Notes under the pieces: generated by a model
What the model was told of the DNA's origin: nothing
Seen by the model: only the letters and a program-made list of their open reading frames with translations
Database searches by the model: none
NCBI GenBank assembly: GCA_013368375.1
Contig: JAACJP010000042.1
Location: forward strand, 124,001-188,000
Direction of reading: 5' to 3'
Source of the DNA: Tricholomella constricta
Lineage: Eukaryota; Basidiomycota; Agaricomycetes; Agaricales; Lyophyllaceae
Length of the DNA: 64,000 bases
Shown here: piece by piece, positions 20,217 through 31,032 of the stretch
Layout: each line of letters starts with the position of its first letter
Numbering within the stretch: position 1 is the first letter of the stretch
Translations under genes and position numbers: made by a program

Positions 20217-20669
20217 GGTCCGGACGTGGGCGCGGACGCGGGCGGCGCGGGTGGATGTAAAAACGAGGTGCCGGGACCGACCTTGCTTGACGCATATACC
20301 CTTCATACCCCTCCTCCCATCCTCGGATCGCGTTAGCGTTGGTCGGCCAGTGTACCGTGTGTCCAGTGTACGTGTCCGTCGTGCTTGTATGCGGTTGCGT
20401 GTATTCATGTACGTCTACGTACCATATACCACATGAGTACGAGTACGGGTGCGAGTGCGTTCGTTCCTCTGTTGTTTGTCGTCGGGACTTTCGGTGGGCC
20501 TGCCGGATGATGCATGATGCATGATGAGTGACGTCGACGAGATGAGCAAGAAAGGATCGCGGTCGACACCAAACACCAACCTGCAGATGGCGATATCGAT
20601 ATCCAAGGAGCCGGACAAAGTCTCGCTCGGTAATTGATGCCATGACTGACCTGTTGATAAGTCACACAT

Positions 20670-21345
20670 ATGCCTCAATTGCAACTAACTCACACTAAAT
20701 TCGAACACATGAACATCTCCTCTCGCCGTCCTTATGCCAGCTCACCTATAGCTAACACCGACGCGTCGGGATACGAAGTCCTAGGATCCCACATGTGCAT
20801 CGCGGCACACAGCTATTAGACAACGGATACATACAGTACATTGACAGTACAGCGTTAGAGCGTAGGTTGTCCACGATCCGTCCGCTCATCATGCATCATG
20901 CATAATGTAACAAGTTAATCATTTCTTCTGGCTAGCACTGCCCGTGACACGCGCTGTGCAAAGTTCGGCACCCGAATCCACTGGCTACTGGCTACTGGCT
21001 GCGATTAGTCACCGGAGGCGGCTTTCTCTGGAAGGCGGTTGACGGCGACGGTCACGTTTAATATTCACACTCAGGCTGCTGCTCCCTTGGGTCTTGGCTG
21101 ATCCTAATAGAGGCAGAATCAGAATCAGACGAGATCCTCATCTTCTTCAAGGTGACAGTCGTGATCTCCAGTTTTCGTTTCTGTGATTTTCCATTTTCCA
21201 TCAATGTCGATGGCATACGTACAGGGAGCAGTCGATGGGACACTGGGACACTCAACGTTATCCGTTATCTGTCAAAGCCCAGAAGGCGGGTATTACATTG
21301 ACACAAATCGTTGTGGCGAACCTCGTCAGTGACGCACATCCAGTC
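20670..21345 (+). pseudogene. Decayed partial copy of the NAD-dependent epimerase gene
   Basis: It aligns with 25953-26470 of the intact gene over exons 1-4, keeping the intervening introns, so it is a DNA duplication and not a processed copy. It begins with the same ATG-Pro-Gln context (20670). There are many indels: extra bases in the first intron, GTGC inserted after the GATCCCACAT word, repeats of GGCTACT near 20985-20998, loss of the frame through the Rossmann motif and several stops. The homology stops at about 21345, before the catalytic Tyr-x3-Lys region. It cannot make the enzyme. Confidence 0.82.
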
Positions 21346-21744
21346 AAAGAATAACTCCTGAGTTATCTAACTCGTAAAAACAGGAGTTCTGATGAGTGTA
21401 GTCCAGGACAGAAGGAAGGTGCCGAGCAAGCGCAAGAGGAGAACGAATTTTTTTGGGTTGCCAGTGCATCCGACCTCATCAGTCTCGAATGCAAGAAAAT
21501 ACTCGAAGAGCCGATCACACACGTCGACCTTTTCTGGAAGGATAACATGCAAGGTTACATTAGCTGGGTAAGCGCAATTTGAGAAAGAGCTGAAAACGGG
21601 GCAAATAAAGCGAGCGAAACATAGAACATTGGAGGTATCCAAACGCTACAGTTGTAAATTAGGTGGTAGTCTGTTATGAGGGTATATATATATCATCGGT
21701 TATCTGCCTAGGGAAATGAGAGGCAGACAGATTCACCAATAAGT
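21346..21744. repeat. 3' flank of small-gene copy 1, duplicated at about 28150-28540
   Basis: It shares a long run of homology with 28150-28540: words such as AGTCCAGGACAGAAGGAAGG, GCGAAACATAGAACATT and TTAGGTGGTAGTCTG recur in the same order. Minus-strand frames here are broken differently in the two copies, so no gene is called. Confidence 0.6.
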
Positions 21745-22206
21745 TCAAAGGTACAGGAACCACCGTGGCTCTTCGGTGAACCCATTGGCAGCGAAAACTG
21801 CCTTCAACTTCACCATATCCTCGCCCTTCGGAATATGCTCGTCGTTTTTGACTCTACATACCGCGACGCCTATAAGCATGTGCTCTTCGCCTTCCCAAGT
21901 TCCAACCGCCCAATCCACCCTTTGTGGGGGCCATACGGCGTCACATTCACGCAAAAGGTGACATAACACGTCAAGGAGTCTGTTCTTAGGTTTAACGAAC
22001 TCGGTCGAGGTTGTGTTTGGAGGTGTAGGATAGAGCTTCTCGCCTAAGGCATGCCGGCCAGCCTTGTCAAGTGGAAAGCCATAGATGTAACACTGGTCAG
22101 GCCTAAAACGCCGCGCCTCGTAGTAGGTCAATAGTTTGCCACGGTTTCCTGTTCAAAGTGAATCAGAAAGGGAGGAGGAGGAGGGTTAACTGTGCGGCAT
22201 ACCCAT
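21745..22206 (-). CDS. Small hypothetical protein, family copy 1 (four-base first coding exon)
   Basis: The body is the minus-strand exon 22148-21745. The only upstream ATG conserved in all three family copies is ATGG at 22206-22203, directly followed by a GT donor. Joining these four bases to 22148 gives 135 residues in frame, beginning M-G-N-R. The protein has no signal peptide or known domain. Conserved points across the copies are L-T-Y-x-E-A, C-Y-I-Y-G-F-P-L-D, A-L-G-E-K-L, H-I-P-K and a C-terminal F-A-A-N-G-F-T-E-E-P. It could be a small globular protein of about 15 kDa. Other copies are at 28545-29006 and 63608 to the end. The function is unknown. Confidence 0.7.
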
Positions 22207-22442
22207 TATCCGAGTCGTTTGTGCAGGGCAATTGTGCGCGAAAGATGGAACGAAGTCTGCGACGTGTGTGAGATCCACAATTTATATGAACTCTGAACAA
22301 CAAGGAACAACAAATGTGTGGCACTTCAGGATGGTGTTTTACCCGCCGCAGTCCACGTACGGTCTTGTCGTCTAATATGTAGCATATCTTGCTGTCATTG
22401 TTCGTGCCTCTTGTACGTTTATCCTGTGAAGTCTTTGTGTTC
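22207..22442. promoter_or_regulatory. Conserved 5' flank of small-gene copy 1
   Basis: About 150 bases upstream of the start (to about 22360, minus strand) are highly similar to the corresponding flanks at 29010-29170 and 63430-63605. Shared words include GTTCATATA and GGAACAACAAATGTGTG. This is a likely shared promoter or a limit of the duplicated unit. Confidence 0.5.
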
Positions 22443-22850
22443 CACCGCCAAGTTGATCTGTCACTTAGCAGCTTTTCTTGTTTTTCCAACAAGCTGCCCT
22501 CGAGGAATCATTCATGACTTGTGAATATCATCAACAGCACAACAGATATGCTGTTAACATTTGCAGCTTGTGCTCCGCCGCCAAGTTAATCTGTCACAGT
22601 CTTCTAGCGGCTTTTCTTGTTTTCCAACAAGCTGCCCTTGAGGAATCGTTCATGACTTCTGCAATACCATCAACAGCACAATACATTTGCTGTTAACATC
22701 CGCAGCTTATTGTTCACCGCCAAGTTGATCTGTCACAGACATTAAGCGGCTGTTTTTGTTTTTCCAACATGCTGCCCTTGTGGAATCGTTCACGACTTCG
22801 GAAAAACCATGACCAACGCAATGGATTTGTTGTTACCATCCACAGCTTTC
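22443..22850 (+). repeat. Three tandem units of about 130-140 bp
   Basis: Units start at about 22443, 22573 and 22712 with CCGCCAAGTT(G/A)ATCTGTCAC. Each continues with a CTTTTCTTGTTT stretch, CAAC(A)AGCTGCCCTTG, GGAATC(G/A)TTCA(T/C)GACTT and a TTTGCTGTTAACAT word. The array ends about 115 bases before the start of the 381-aa gene, so it may act as its upstream region. Confidence 0.8.
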
Positions 22851-22964
22851 ACGTCAATCAACAAACGCTGCTGTTGTACTGCTTAGAAATCTACTGCTGC
22901 AAAGCCCATTTAAAGGAAAATGTACTACAGCTGAGCTCATCCAGCCCACATCCTGTTTACTACC

Positions 22965-24163
22965 ATGCCTGAGAACCTATTACCGCCCATGTTGCCAAAC
23001 CAACCACCCGTCTACGTAACCTCTCTTGCTGTGCGCTCAGCCAAGTCTTATGCATGGTCCACCAAATGTAATCCTCGAGGGCTCGAGAGCCCTTGGTATG
23101 GGGTTTATGCACTTGTTTTCACCAACCTGGCGACATATCACGATGGAAGCATTATCTTTCACCCCCAATTTACTTTGTCCATACCTGGACTACAAGCCCA
23201 GTGGAAGAAACTACGCGAACGATTCGAAATCGCTGGCCTCAGTTGGAGCGATAGTGAATCCGACGTGGATGATGACGAGAATCTTGACCGTGACATCTTG
23301 AAGAGCTTGGAAGCGACCCACATCGAACCGCGCAAGTCAACCAGGATCGCTGAACAAGATGTGAAAAAGACCAAAGCTGAGAAGGATAAACAAAAGGCTC
23401 TAGAAACAGACCTTCGCAATCGCAAAGCTAAGCTTTTAGAAGCTTTGGAATCAAATGACTTTTCATATGACTCGGACCAGGACGAAGGTCAGAGAATTTC
23501 TTATTTCTGGTGCTGTTTCCAACTCAGTGACCTCTTTTAGAGACGCTTGTCGCCGATGATATCTCCATAAACACTACTGCGTCGGTGTCGGACAAAGATG
23601 CTGTGGACGAATGCCCCGACATTGTCCTCAATCACGTTGCATTCATCAAGCTTCCTAACCCCGAGAGTCAACAAGATATGGTTCATAATGTTCACCGTGG
23701 AGGTTTGAAGATCTACCACAAATGCACTGCTCTTGTGGGCGAGATAAAATCACCGTCAGCTCGTGTCGCCGGTCCGGATATCATTTCAGGAAGAATACTG
23801 ATTGCCCAGAAAGACCTTATTGAGTACTGTTCCGCTTACTTCTTGCGCGAGACCAAATCCGAGAGTGTCACTGCTTTTGCTGCCGCCGGTCCATTCTGGC
23901 GGTGGGCTGTGATAAAGAAGGAGGAGGTTCCAGACTTTGACTGGTTGACAAAGACACCAGTCATCGACCGGGAAGAGACAACAACTTTCATAAGCAGGTT
24001 TGGTGAGGCCGACGAATACTTCGAGATTGGAACTCCCGAGTCCGACGCAGAGTTGACTAAAATCAATCGGGACCACATCCATCCCATTGTTCAAAATCAC
24101 GCGCATACAGGACCAGAACCCAAATGGAACGCGAAAAAGAAGAGATGGAACCGGTTGAAGTAG
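22965..24163 (+). CDS. Hypothetical protein, 381 aa, acidic and Lys-rich middle
   Basis: Exons 22965-23487 and 23541-24163 join in frame (53-base intron). The N-terminal part (1-85) has aromatic and Pro residues and looks globular. Residues about 86-100 are very acidic (D-V-D-D-D-E), 110-165 are rich in Lys, Glu, Ala and Leu and may form a coiled coil. The C-terminal half (175-381) is globular, with W-R-W and a Trp-Asn-rich basic tail ending K-K-K-R-W-N-R-L-K. There is no signal peptide, membrane segment or catalytic motif I recognise. It sits among duplicated blocks, and a short stretch similar to its 3' end occurs near 29440 and 63230, so the locus has taken part in the local duplications. 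The function is unknown. Confidence 0.65.
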
Positions 24164-24599
24164 TTGTGTCCGGAAACAACGCACTGCAGTAAACCTACTT
24201 ATGGAATTGGGAATTGTAATGGTTGAAAGGCCTATTGAAGGAGGGAAAAAAGGTCGAAGAATGGGCGGGAAGGTTTAGAACTCACTATAATTTGAGCCAA
24301 GAATGTATAAGGGCGCGTTTCTAGACAATAGATTACGACGAGTATGAAGTATTTGTGTTGAGCCGACCTGCCCTCGATCGCTGAGAAACACATGAGTAGA
24401 TTCTCGTAACGCCCAGTGTCTCTGAGTGTATGACCCGAGGCGGAGATTGATAGCCAAGGGTGCTCCGAGGAATGAAAACTAAACCTAGGGTCGGACAATT
24501 TTTTCTCCAGGCATGAGACGACTTAGCCTTCCGTTGATGCTTGATTGGAGAGGGTACGCAATCAACATTTTCCACTCAGGTGAGCGCTTCGATAGGACG

Positions 24600-25860
24600 A
24601 ATGAATTCCTTCAATCCGACGAAAATGAGCGAAGGGAAGGCCGGTTGCAGTCCGTAGAACGTACGGTGAAGCGTTGACTTGCTCGTCACCCTGCTTCTCA
24701 GATACCTCGCCAACTCTGGGTGCTGGGTGCTGAGTGCTAGACTTCGATTTCCTCTACTCAACACTCGAGCATCCGCATTGCGAAGAGACCATCCTCAAAA
24801 AGGGTGCAGATACATTGTGAACTTGAACGTGCAATCCCGGAGTGTGGGGCGTACGTTCCTTTGATGCCGTCCGTCCGTTATCGCGGAGAGAGCGCCTCCT
24901 TCCCACTGGAAATATCGCGTATCGCAGACGACCGCCTGTCGAGGTTTTGCTTCAGGTGAGCATATGTGACAGGCGCCAGCCATCGCGATGCCGCCCGTGT
25001 GTGTGCATTTGGAAGTCTCCAATCAGTGTTCCTTTGAGGCGAAGCGAAAAAGAAACACTCACCGAGGTCATGTAGCCAAAGAAGCCAGTTAGAAGACCCA
25101 GTGTAGCCCCAGAGAGACCCCAGATTAGCCCCAGAGTTACCCCCAGATCCCAGATGGGAATTGAATAACCTATAATCACAAAGGGAATAAGGTCAGTAAC
25201 GATCCTTAGCCGTCAGCCGCCTCGACGTGACTTGGATTTTGCTTTTTGCTCATCCAGCGGGGTTGCAAAGCGGCCTGGGTCGGGGCGCAAGGGATCCGGG
25301 GTGGCTTCGTCCCAAGCAAGCGCCCGCGTAATGGCTGGGCGTGAATGGGCGGGATGGCTTGCTCTTGTAGATTCTAGTAGGAGGAAGAAAAATAAGACAC
25401 ACGTGATCGTCTGATCGCTGTTTGAAACGATGACGAAGCATGTGTGTTCGTTACTGACAACGACGATGGTCAATTCGCTCCACTCATTTTCCTGAAACAC
25501 GATTAATAGCCTCCTGTATGGATCTGCAATAGCAACTCGCAAGCACCTTAACTCTGCGGAGCGACCCGTCGCTGTCATCCTCTGAATGTGCCTTTCTTCC
25601 AGCCCAATCCCTGTGCCGAAGATCGCGCGACATTGGTTAGAGACCGCCACATCTGTGTTTTCTCGAGCCCCTACACACGTGCGGGTCGCGTGCCGGTCTC
25701 GGTGTGACATTTGGAATAAGCTTGGAATGATTCTTTTTTTTTCTGGCGCCGCCTTGTCGCTGACAGCTCGCACTTGGCAACTAATGGGTGGATGCTTTGC
25801 TTACATCTTCGGGACTTTCAGTGGATCTGGTGGATCTGCCGGATGATGATTGACGTGCAA
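24600..25860 (-). repeat. Segmental repeat, copy C (reverse orientation)
   Basis: Reversed relative to copy A: shared blocks at 25210-25570 and 25080-25190 (minisatellite units TGTAGCCCCAGAG on the plus strand) and 24780-25060. It lies immediately upstream of the intact epimerase gene. The last part (25805-25860, CGGGACTTTC...GCCGGATGATG) also occurs at about 20485-20515 upstream of the epimerase pseudogene, so the two epimerase loci share their upstream DNA as well. Confidence 0.7.
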
Positions 25861-25952
25861 TGCCTTTTCTGGCTTGAGACGTCTTCGCCCCTCCGAGGAA
25901 GCATATAAGATGGCCGACACAGAGGTTCTTACCGACCGACAAGCTGCCGAAT

Positions 25953-27252
25953 ATGCCCCAACTCATCTTCGTAAGTCCTGAGCACTCACGTCGCACATTT
26001 CTCTCACCGTCGTTGTGCCAGCTTACCGGCGCTTCAGGATTCCTAGGATCCCACATCGCGACACAGCTATTGGACAATGGATACAGTGTTAGAGCGTACG
26101 TTGTCTACGATCCGTCTGTTCATATATCGTTCATCTCTTCTGGCCAGTACTGCCCGTGGACGCAGGATTGAAGAATTGAAGAACAGCTATGCAAAATTCG
26201 GCGACAGATTCCAGGTCGTCGACGTCCCTGATCTGGCTACTGATCAGTTCCCGGAGGCTCTGGAAGGCGTTGATGGTCTCATTCATACTGCGGCTCCCTT
26301 GGCGGATAGGGCAGAACCAGAGGAGATCTTCAAGGTAACAGTCGCGATCTCCAGTTTCTGTGATTTTTCATCGATGTCATACGCTCAGGGAGCAGTCGAC
26401 GGAACACTCAATGTTATCCGTCAAGCCCAGAAGGCGGGTATCACACGTATCGTCGTGACGAGCTCAATCGTCACCGTCTCTACTCTCATCAACGCGAATC
26501 CAGCCTTATTCACGGATCAAGGTTCGTTCTCGTCGTGTTACATTAGCCCTTCTAAAATTTGCTAGACTGGTACCACGTCGACCCGGACAAGGTGCTCGAA
26601 GGAACTAATTGGGATGTCTACTGCGCCGGAAAAACCTTGGCCGAACGGGAGCTTTGGGCCTTCAGCGCAGCTCATCCGGAGTTGGAAATTACAACTAGTA
26701 TGCCTCAGATCTTACCTGCCTGCTACAAGAAATCTCACCACGCGCCTCATCATAGTCAACCCCCCCTTCCTATATGGCCCTTTTCCAGAGGGCTTCACAC
26801 AGCCCACTCCGGACTACTACCGCCTCTCCACGAACATCCAGCTATACCGCTTCCTTAAACCCTCGAGCAGGTTCCCTCCTTTCCCTGGTTACGCAGACGT
26901 TCGAGACTGCGCCAAAGCCCACATCCTAGGTCTCAACAGCCCACCCACATCCGCCGTCGGGCGCAAACGTGTAGTGTTTTGCTCTCCGCACGGCTACGAC
27001 TTCACGGAGATCTTGCAGCTCCTCGCGGAGAAGCGTCCAGAGCTGAAGGACCGACTGAACAAGGAGCCGCCACCGAAGTTCACGTTTGACAGGGCGCCGA
27101 TCGACTTTGCGCGGATCGAGCAGCTGGTGGGGATCAAGAAGGAGGACTTTAGGCCACGGGAGGTGACGTTTTTGGACGCTGTTGATGGTCTGCTTGCCTT
27201 TGAGAAGCAATGGGCTGCTCTGGGACATGAGCTTCAAATACCCGACAATTAG
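25953..27252 (+). CDS. NAD(P)-dependent epimerase / dihydroflavonol-4-reductase-like protein
   Basis: Six exons: 25953-25970, 26022-26095, 26148-26334, 26389-26521, 26566-26697 and 26756-27252, giving 346 residues. All introns are 46-58 bases and GT...AG. The Rossmann nucleotide motif T-G-A-S-G-F-L-G lies at residues 7-14, an H-T-A-A-P strand at about 76-80 and V-T-S-S at about 116. The catalytic pair Y-C-A-G-K (Tyr-x3-Lys) is at about 157, followed by N-P-P-F-L-Y-G-P. This is an extended short-chain dehydrogenase; relatives reduce aldehydes, ketones or flavonoid-like compounds with NADPH in the cytosol. The substrate here is unknown. The first exon is very short (18 bases). A broken partial copy is at 20670-21345. 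Confidence 0.88.
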
Positions 27253-28544
27253 GAATCGGTTAATCGTCAGACCATGTACATATGTGCTGAGATCGTTATG
27301 GGAAGGGACGATGGTGGCACAGCGACGAAGGTAACGAGGCCGAGGGTCGTCCACGCTGAATCATCGTGGGATGGCCCGGACAATCGTCAAGGGAAAAGAC
27401 TTCGATGGTCAGTCACTGCATGGGGAACGGCCCACCAGGTCCATGCAGCGAGCGTCTTTCGTGACACGGGCCATGGCGGTGTAGAATTCGGCAGATGGTT
27501 TCACTTTCTCGACCGGTTAAGAAGTCGGAATGAGGCGAGATGCGTGCGCCGACAACGATGATACCTTGGAGTGCAAATAGTCCCTTCAGGCGCTCGGATC
27601 CCTGTGCGAATGGGGGGCAAGCGAGAGAAGGAAAGGAGTTGGGTGAGTGGTGGGTTGGTTGAAAGCAAGGGGGGCATACGAGGCGGTCTTACGCGGGCCG
27701 CATTCCAGGAGGGACTCGATCGATAGATACACTGCGAGGAGCGATGATAGTGTCTTTCAGAAGTGTGGGGCAGGTGTAGGTCGACATGTCAATGGATAAG
27801 GGACGTCTAAGAGTATGATATAGACACTTATGCACAATCGCTTACTGTCCACCAGGTGAGGGACGGCATTCTGCCCGATACGTTTATGAATGAAAGTAAT
27901 ATTTATTTTCCCGAGACTCACAGGAAACTGTCAAGCTCGGCGACCGTCGAATTTTTATACACGCCAAGTGCGCGCCATCGAAATTCTTGATGTGCACCCA
28001 CCGGCCTCAGCCCCAACCGTCCTTCAGATTGCTCTGGTTAAGAAGACCATCAGTAGGTTCTCCGGGCATGAGACGACTAGCTTTGAGGGTACGCACTTCA
28101 CATTTTCACTCGGGTTGATGCATTGACCAGCGACAATGAACCGCTGAATTAATATAACCAAAACAGGTGAGAGTGAAAACAGGTGTTCGAATTAGAGTAG
28201 TCCAGGACAGAAGGAAGGTGCTGAGCAAGCGCAAAAGACGAATGAAAATTGTTTCACTGCAAGCGCATCCGAGCTCATCCATCCATCCATCCATCCATCA
28301 TCAGTCTCGAATGTGAGAACATAATCGAAGAACCGATCACACGGTTAAACGTTGATGTTTCCTGGAAGGATAAAAGCGCAGTCTGAGAAATTAGAGCTGA
28401 AAACGGGGCAAATGAAGCGAAACATGGAACATTGCAGGTATTAAACGCTACAGGCGTAAATTAGGTGGTAGTCTGCTATAAGGGTATATATCATCAGTTA
28501 TTCGCCTTGGGAAATGAGAGGCAGACAGAGTTCACCAACTATAT
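27253..28544. other. Intergenic with duplicated pieces
   Basis: No gene is supported in 27253-28140; the first 100 bases are the 3' region of the epimerase gene. 28060-28130 resembles 24505-24590. 28150-28540 is homologous to 21346-21744, the 3' flank of small-gene copy 1. A CCAT tetranucleotide run is present at about 28276-28300. Confidence 0.45.
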
Positions 28545-29006
28545 TCAATCGTAAAGGAACCACTGTGGCTCCTCAGTGAACCCATTGGCGGCAAAAATTG
28601 CCTTCAACTTCACCATATCCTCCCCCTTTGGGATATGATCATTGTTTCGGCGCCTACACACTGCGACGGCAATAACCAGGTGCCTTTGACCATTCTTGGA
28701 TCCTATCGCCGAATTCAACCTCTCTGAGGGCCATGCGGCGTAACATTCGTGCAAGAGGTGAAATATTATTTCAATAAATTGATCTTCTGAGACGCCAGAA
28801 TCCTCGGTCCAAGTTGAGTTGGAAGGTGAAGGGCAGAGCTTCTCGCCTAAGGCGTGCTGGCCAGCTTCGTCAAGTGGAAAGCCATAAATATAGCACTCTT
28901 GAGACCCAAGATGCTGTGCCTCGCGGTAGGTCAATAGTCTGTTACGGTTTTCTGTTTATGGTGAATCAGAGAGGGAGGAAGAGAAGAGAGAAATGTGGGG
29001 ACCCAT
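28545..29006 (-). CDS. Small hypothetical protein, family copy 2 (four-base first coding exon)
   Basis: Main exon 28951-28545 plus ATGG at 29006-29003, joined in frame to 136 residues beginning M-E-N-R-N-R-L-L-T-Y. It is strongly similar to copy 1 (about 60%) and even closer to copy 3 at the window end. Conserved blocks are the C-Y-I-Y-G-F-P-L-D motif, A-L-G-E-K-L, a Trp-Pro-x-E-R-L pair in copies 2 and 3, and F-A-A-N-G-F-T-E-E-P at the C-terminus. The presumed donor after ATGG is GTCCCC, weaker than the GTATGC of copy 1, so splicing may be poor here. It lies between the epimerase gene and segmental repeat copy D. The function is unknown. Confidence 0.65.
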
Positions 29007-29009
29007 CGT

Positions 29010-29438
29010 TGTTTGTGCCGAGCAATCGTGTACGAAAGATGGAACGAAGTCTGCGACACGTGTGTGAGATCCACAATTTATATGAACTCTGAACAACAAG
29101 GAACAACAAATGTGTGACGCTTGAGGATGGTGTATTACCCGCAGCAGTTTACGCACGGCCTTGTCGTCTGAAATGTGCAAGAAAAGTATGTCTTGTTAGA
29201 TACACCACGATTATTAACGTGTCAGTCTTTATGTAAGGGTGCAAAGTGCAGATAATGCGCAGCTTCTCCAAAATTTGCCCTTGAACAGATGCGCAAGGTG
29301 CCCTGACATGGGAACATGCCTCTATTCGACACGCCGACTCAAACAGCATCTTCGTGACAAGATGGAATAATATGAAGGGTTCCATTGGGTGTACTTATCG
29401 AGAACGACTGTCGCCGACGATTTATATCGGTCAATGAC
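29010..29438. other. 5' flank of small-gene copy 2, shared with 63240-63605
   Basis: It runs in the reverse direction against 63240-63605: words such as GAACAACAAATGTGTGACG, CTTTTCTTGCACA and GATTTATATCGGTCA (reverse partner near 63255) correspond. No gene is visible. Confidence 0.5.
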
Positions 29439-29439
29439 G

Positions 29440-30640
29440 GTTTGAAGTAGCTGTATCTGGAAACAACGCGTGGCAGTAATGCCCACTTAAACAATTACCA
29501 ATTGGCTGCCTCCCCTCGATGCCGCGCCACCGAGTGATCGTCGCTGGGTGCGGGACCTCGACTTTCTCTCCTGGGACGCTTGAGCATCGCATCCGCATTG
29601 CGAAGAGGCCGTCCTCGAAATGGGTCATACATGTCACATAAACGTGCGTATCGCGTATCGCGTTCGCCCCCGAGCTTTTGCCGCAGTGGTGAGCGTATGC
29701 AATAGACACTTGCTGTTGCGAGGCCGCCCGTGCGTGTTTGTGTTTGAAGGTCTCCAAAAAGTACACACTTTGAGGCGAAAAAAGAAACACTCACCGGGAA
29801 CATGTAGCCTAGAACCCAGTTAGAAGACCCAGTGTAGCCCCAGATTAGCACCAGTGTGTAGCCCCAGTGTAGCCCCAGAGTAGCCCCAGATCCCAGATGG
29901 GATTTTAATAACCTAGAACACAAAGGGAATAATGTCAGTTACGATGCTATCCGTCAGCCGCCTAGAGGTGACTTGAATTTTGCTTTTTGCCCATCCGGCG
30001 GGGTTGGGATGCGGTCTTGGTCAGGATCGGCTCGCGGCCGGGGCGTCTACATCCCGCGCAATTGCTGTTCGCAGGCCCCAGGACATGTGCAGACTTCTGG
30101 GAGGAAGAAAGAAGATGACCCACGTGATCGTCTGTTGCTGTTTGAAACGACGAGGCGTGTTCATTGCTTTGTACTTGAATTCAACAACGATGAAGGTCAA
30201 TTCGTCCTTTATGCTCCCACTTCTCTGCTCTGGTCCTTCTGCTGGTGTTTCGAAACATGATCAAGGCCAATGGCCTCGGACTGAATGGAACTCGCATGCA
30301 CCTGACTCAGCTCTGTAGAGCGTAGATCTTTTGAACGATGCTGTGTCTCCATAAGATCCGACGCTGCTATCCTCTTGGAGTATGACGCTCTCTCCGATAT
30401 TCTTTGTTTATTGAACATGATTTTTGACGCTTCGGCCACTCCGCCATGCATCCTCCACTGTCTGTTACACCCCATACTATACCATGGTATCGGTGCATGT
30501 CAAGCTGCATTCTGTTCGACCCAGAGCAAGGCCACCAGTCGTTGTCGCTCTTATTCTTCTCTGATACGTCCCTAGAACAAACCACACTCTTCTCTGACAT
30601 CTTTGATTCAGATCCAGCCTGCGCTTTTCGTGCCCATCGT
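29440..30640 (-). repeat. Segmental repeat, copy D (reverse orientation)
   Basis: It is the reverse of copy A. It includes the CGACTTTCTCTCCTGGGACGC block (29558-29578), a minisatellite of TGTAGCCCCAG units (about 29835-29890), ATCCCAGATGGGATTTTAATAACC (29889-29912) and a block at 30500-30640 matching 17265-17430. The order relative to the neighbouring DUF6593 fragment mirrors that of copy A and the gene 15935-16687. Confidence 0.75.
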
Positions 30641-30690
30641 CGGATGGAAGAGGACCCTTGAAGTACCGACTGCCATAATCTCGGTAAGCC

Positions 30691-30930
30691 TCACCTCCAT
30701 TTCAACAGCCGGAGGTGAGCAATTCCAACAGCTGACAAAGCGTCGACAGAAAGCCCTACGCGAATAGTGCAGTCCTCGCCGATGCATCGTCTCCGCCCAT
30801 CTCCATCCAGGTACGGTGGAATTGAAAAGCAGTGCATTGTCATCCCGCGGTGTGTGACTTGGAATCCCTTCTCAGCCACACGCAGCCTGGGATCCTGCGT
30901 TTTGTTAAAGCGTGTTCCATCACTGACTTG
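30691..30930 (-). pseudogene. Fragment of a DUF6593-like gene
   Basis: The minus-strand frame at about 30840-30750 gives D-G-R-R-R and G-E-D-C-T-I-R-V, matching exon 2 of the gene at 15935-16687 (G-R-R-Y-F-W...E-D-C-T-I-C-V) with a GT donor in the same place. The rest of the gene is not found. This is the remnant of the duplicated block that carried the gene. Confidence 0.5.
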
Positions 30931-31032
30931 TTAAAGAAACCGTTTCAAACGCGGCGTCTCAAAATATGTCGGCATATCATACAGACGCGAGGGCGCAGGA
31001 CATACACAGGGATAAAATATCACGCCGAATCT

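Noticed and set aside
19793..20643. Several long frames antisense or alternative to CFEM gene 1
   Set aside because: They arise from the Ser/Thr/Pro-rich repetitive coding sequence and have no start context or domain.
28276..28300. CCAT tetranucleotide run (also at 50268-50285) and the CAGA run at 43256
   Set aside because: Ordinary microsatellites; no link to a gene feature seen.
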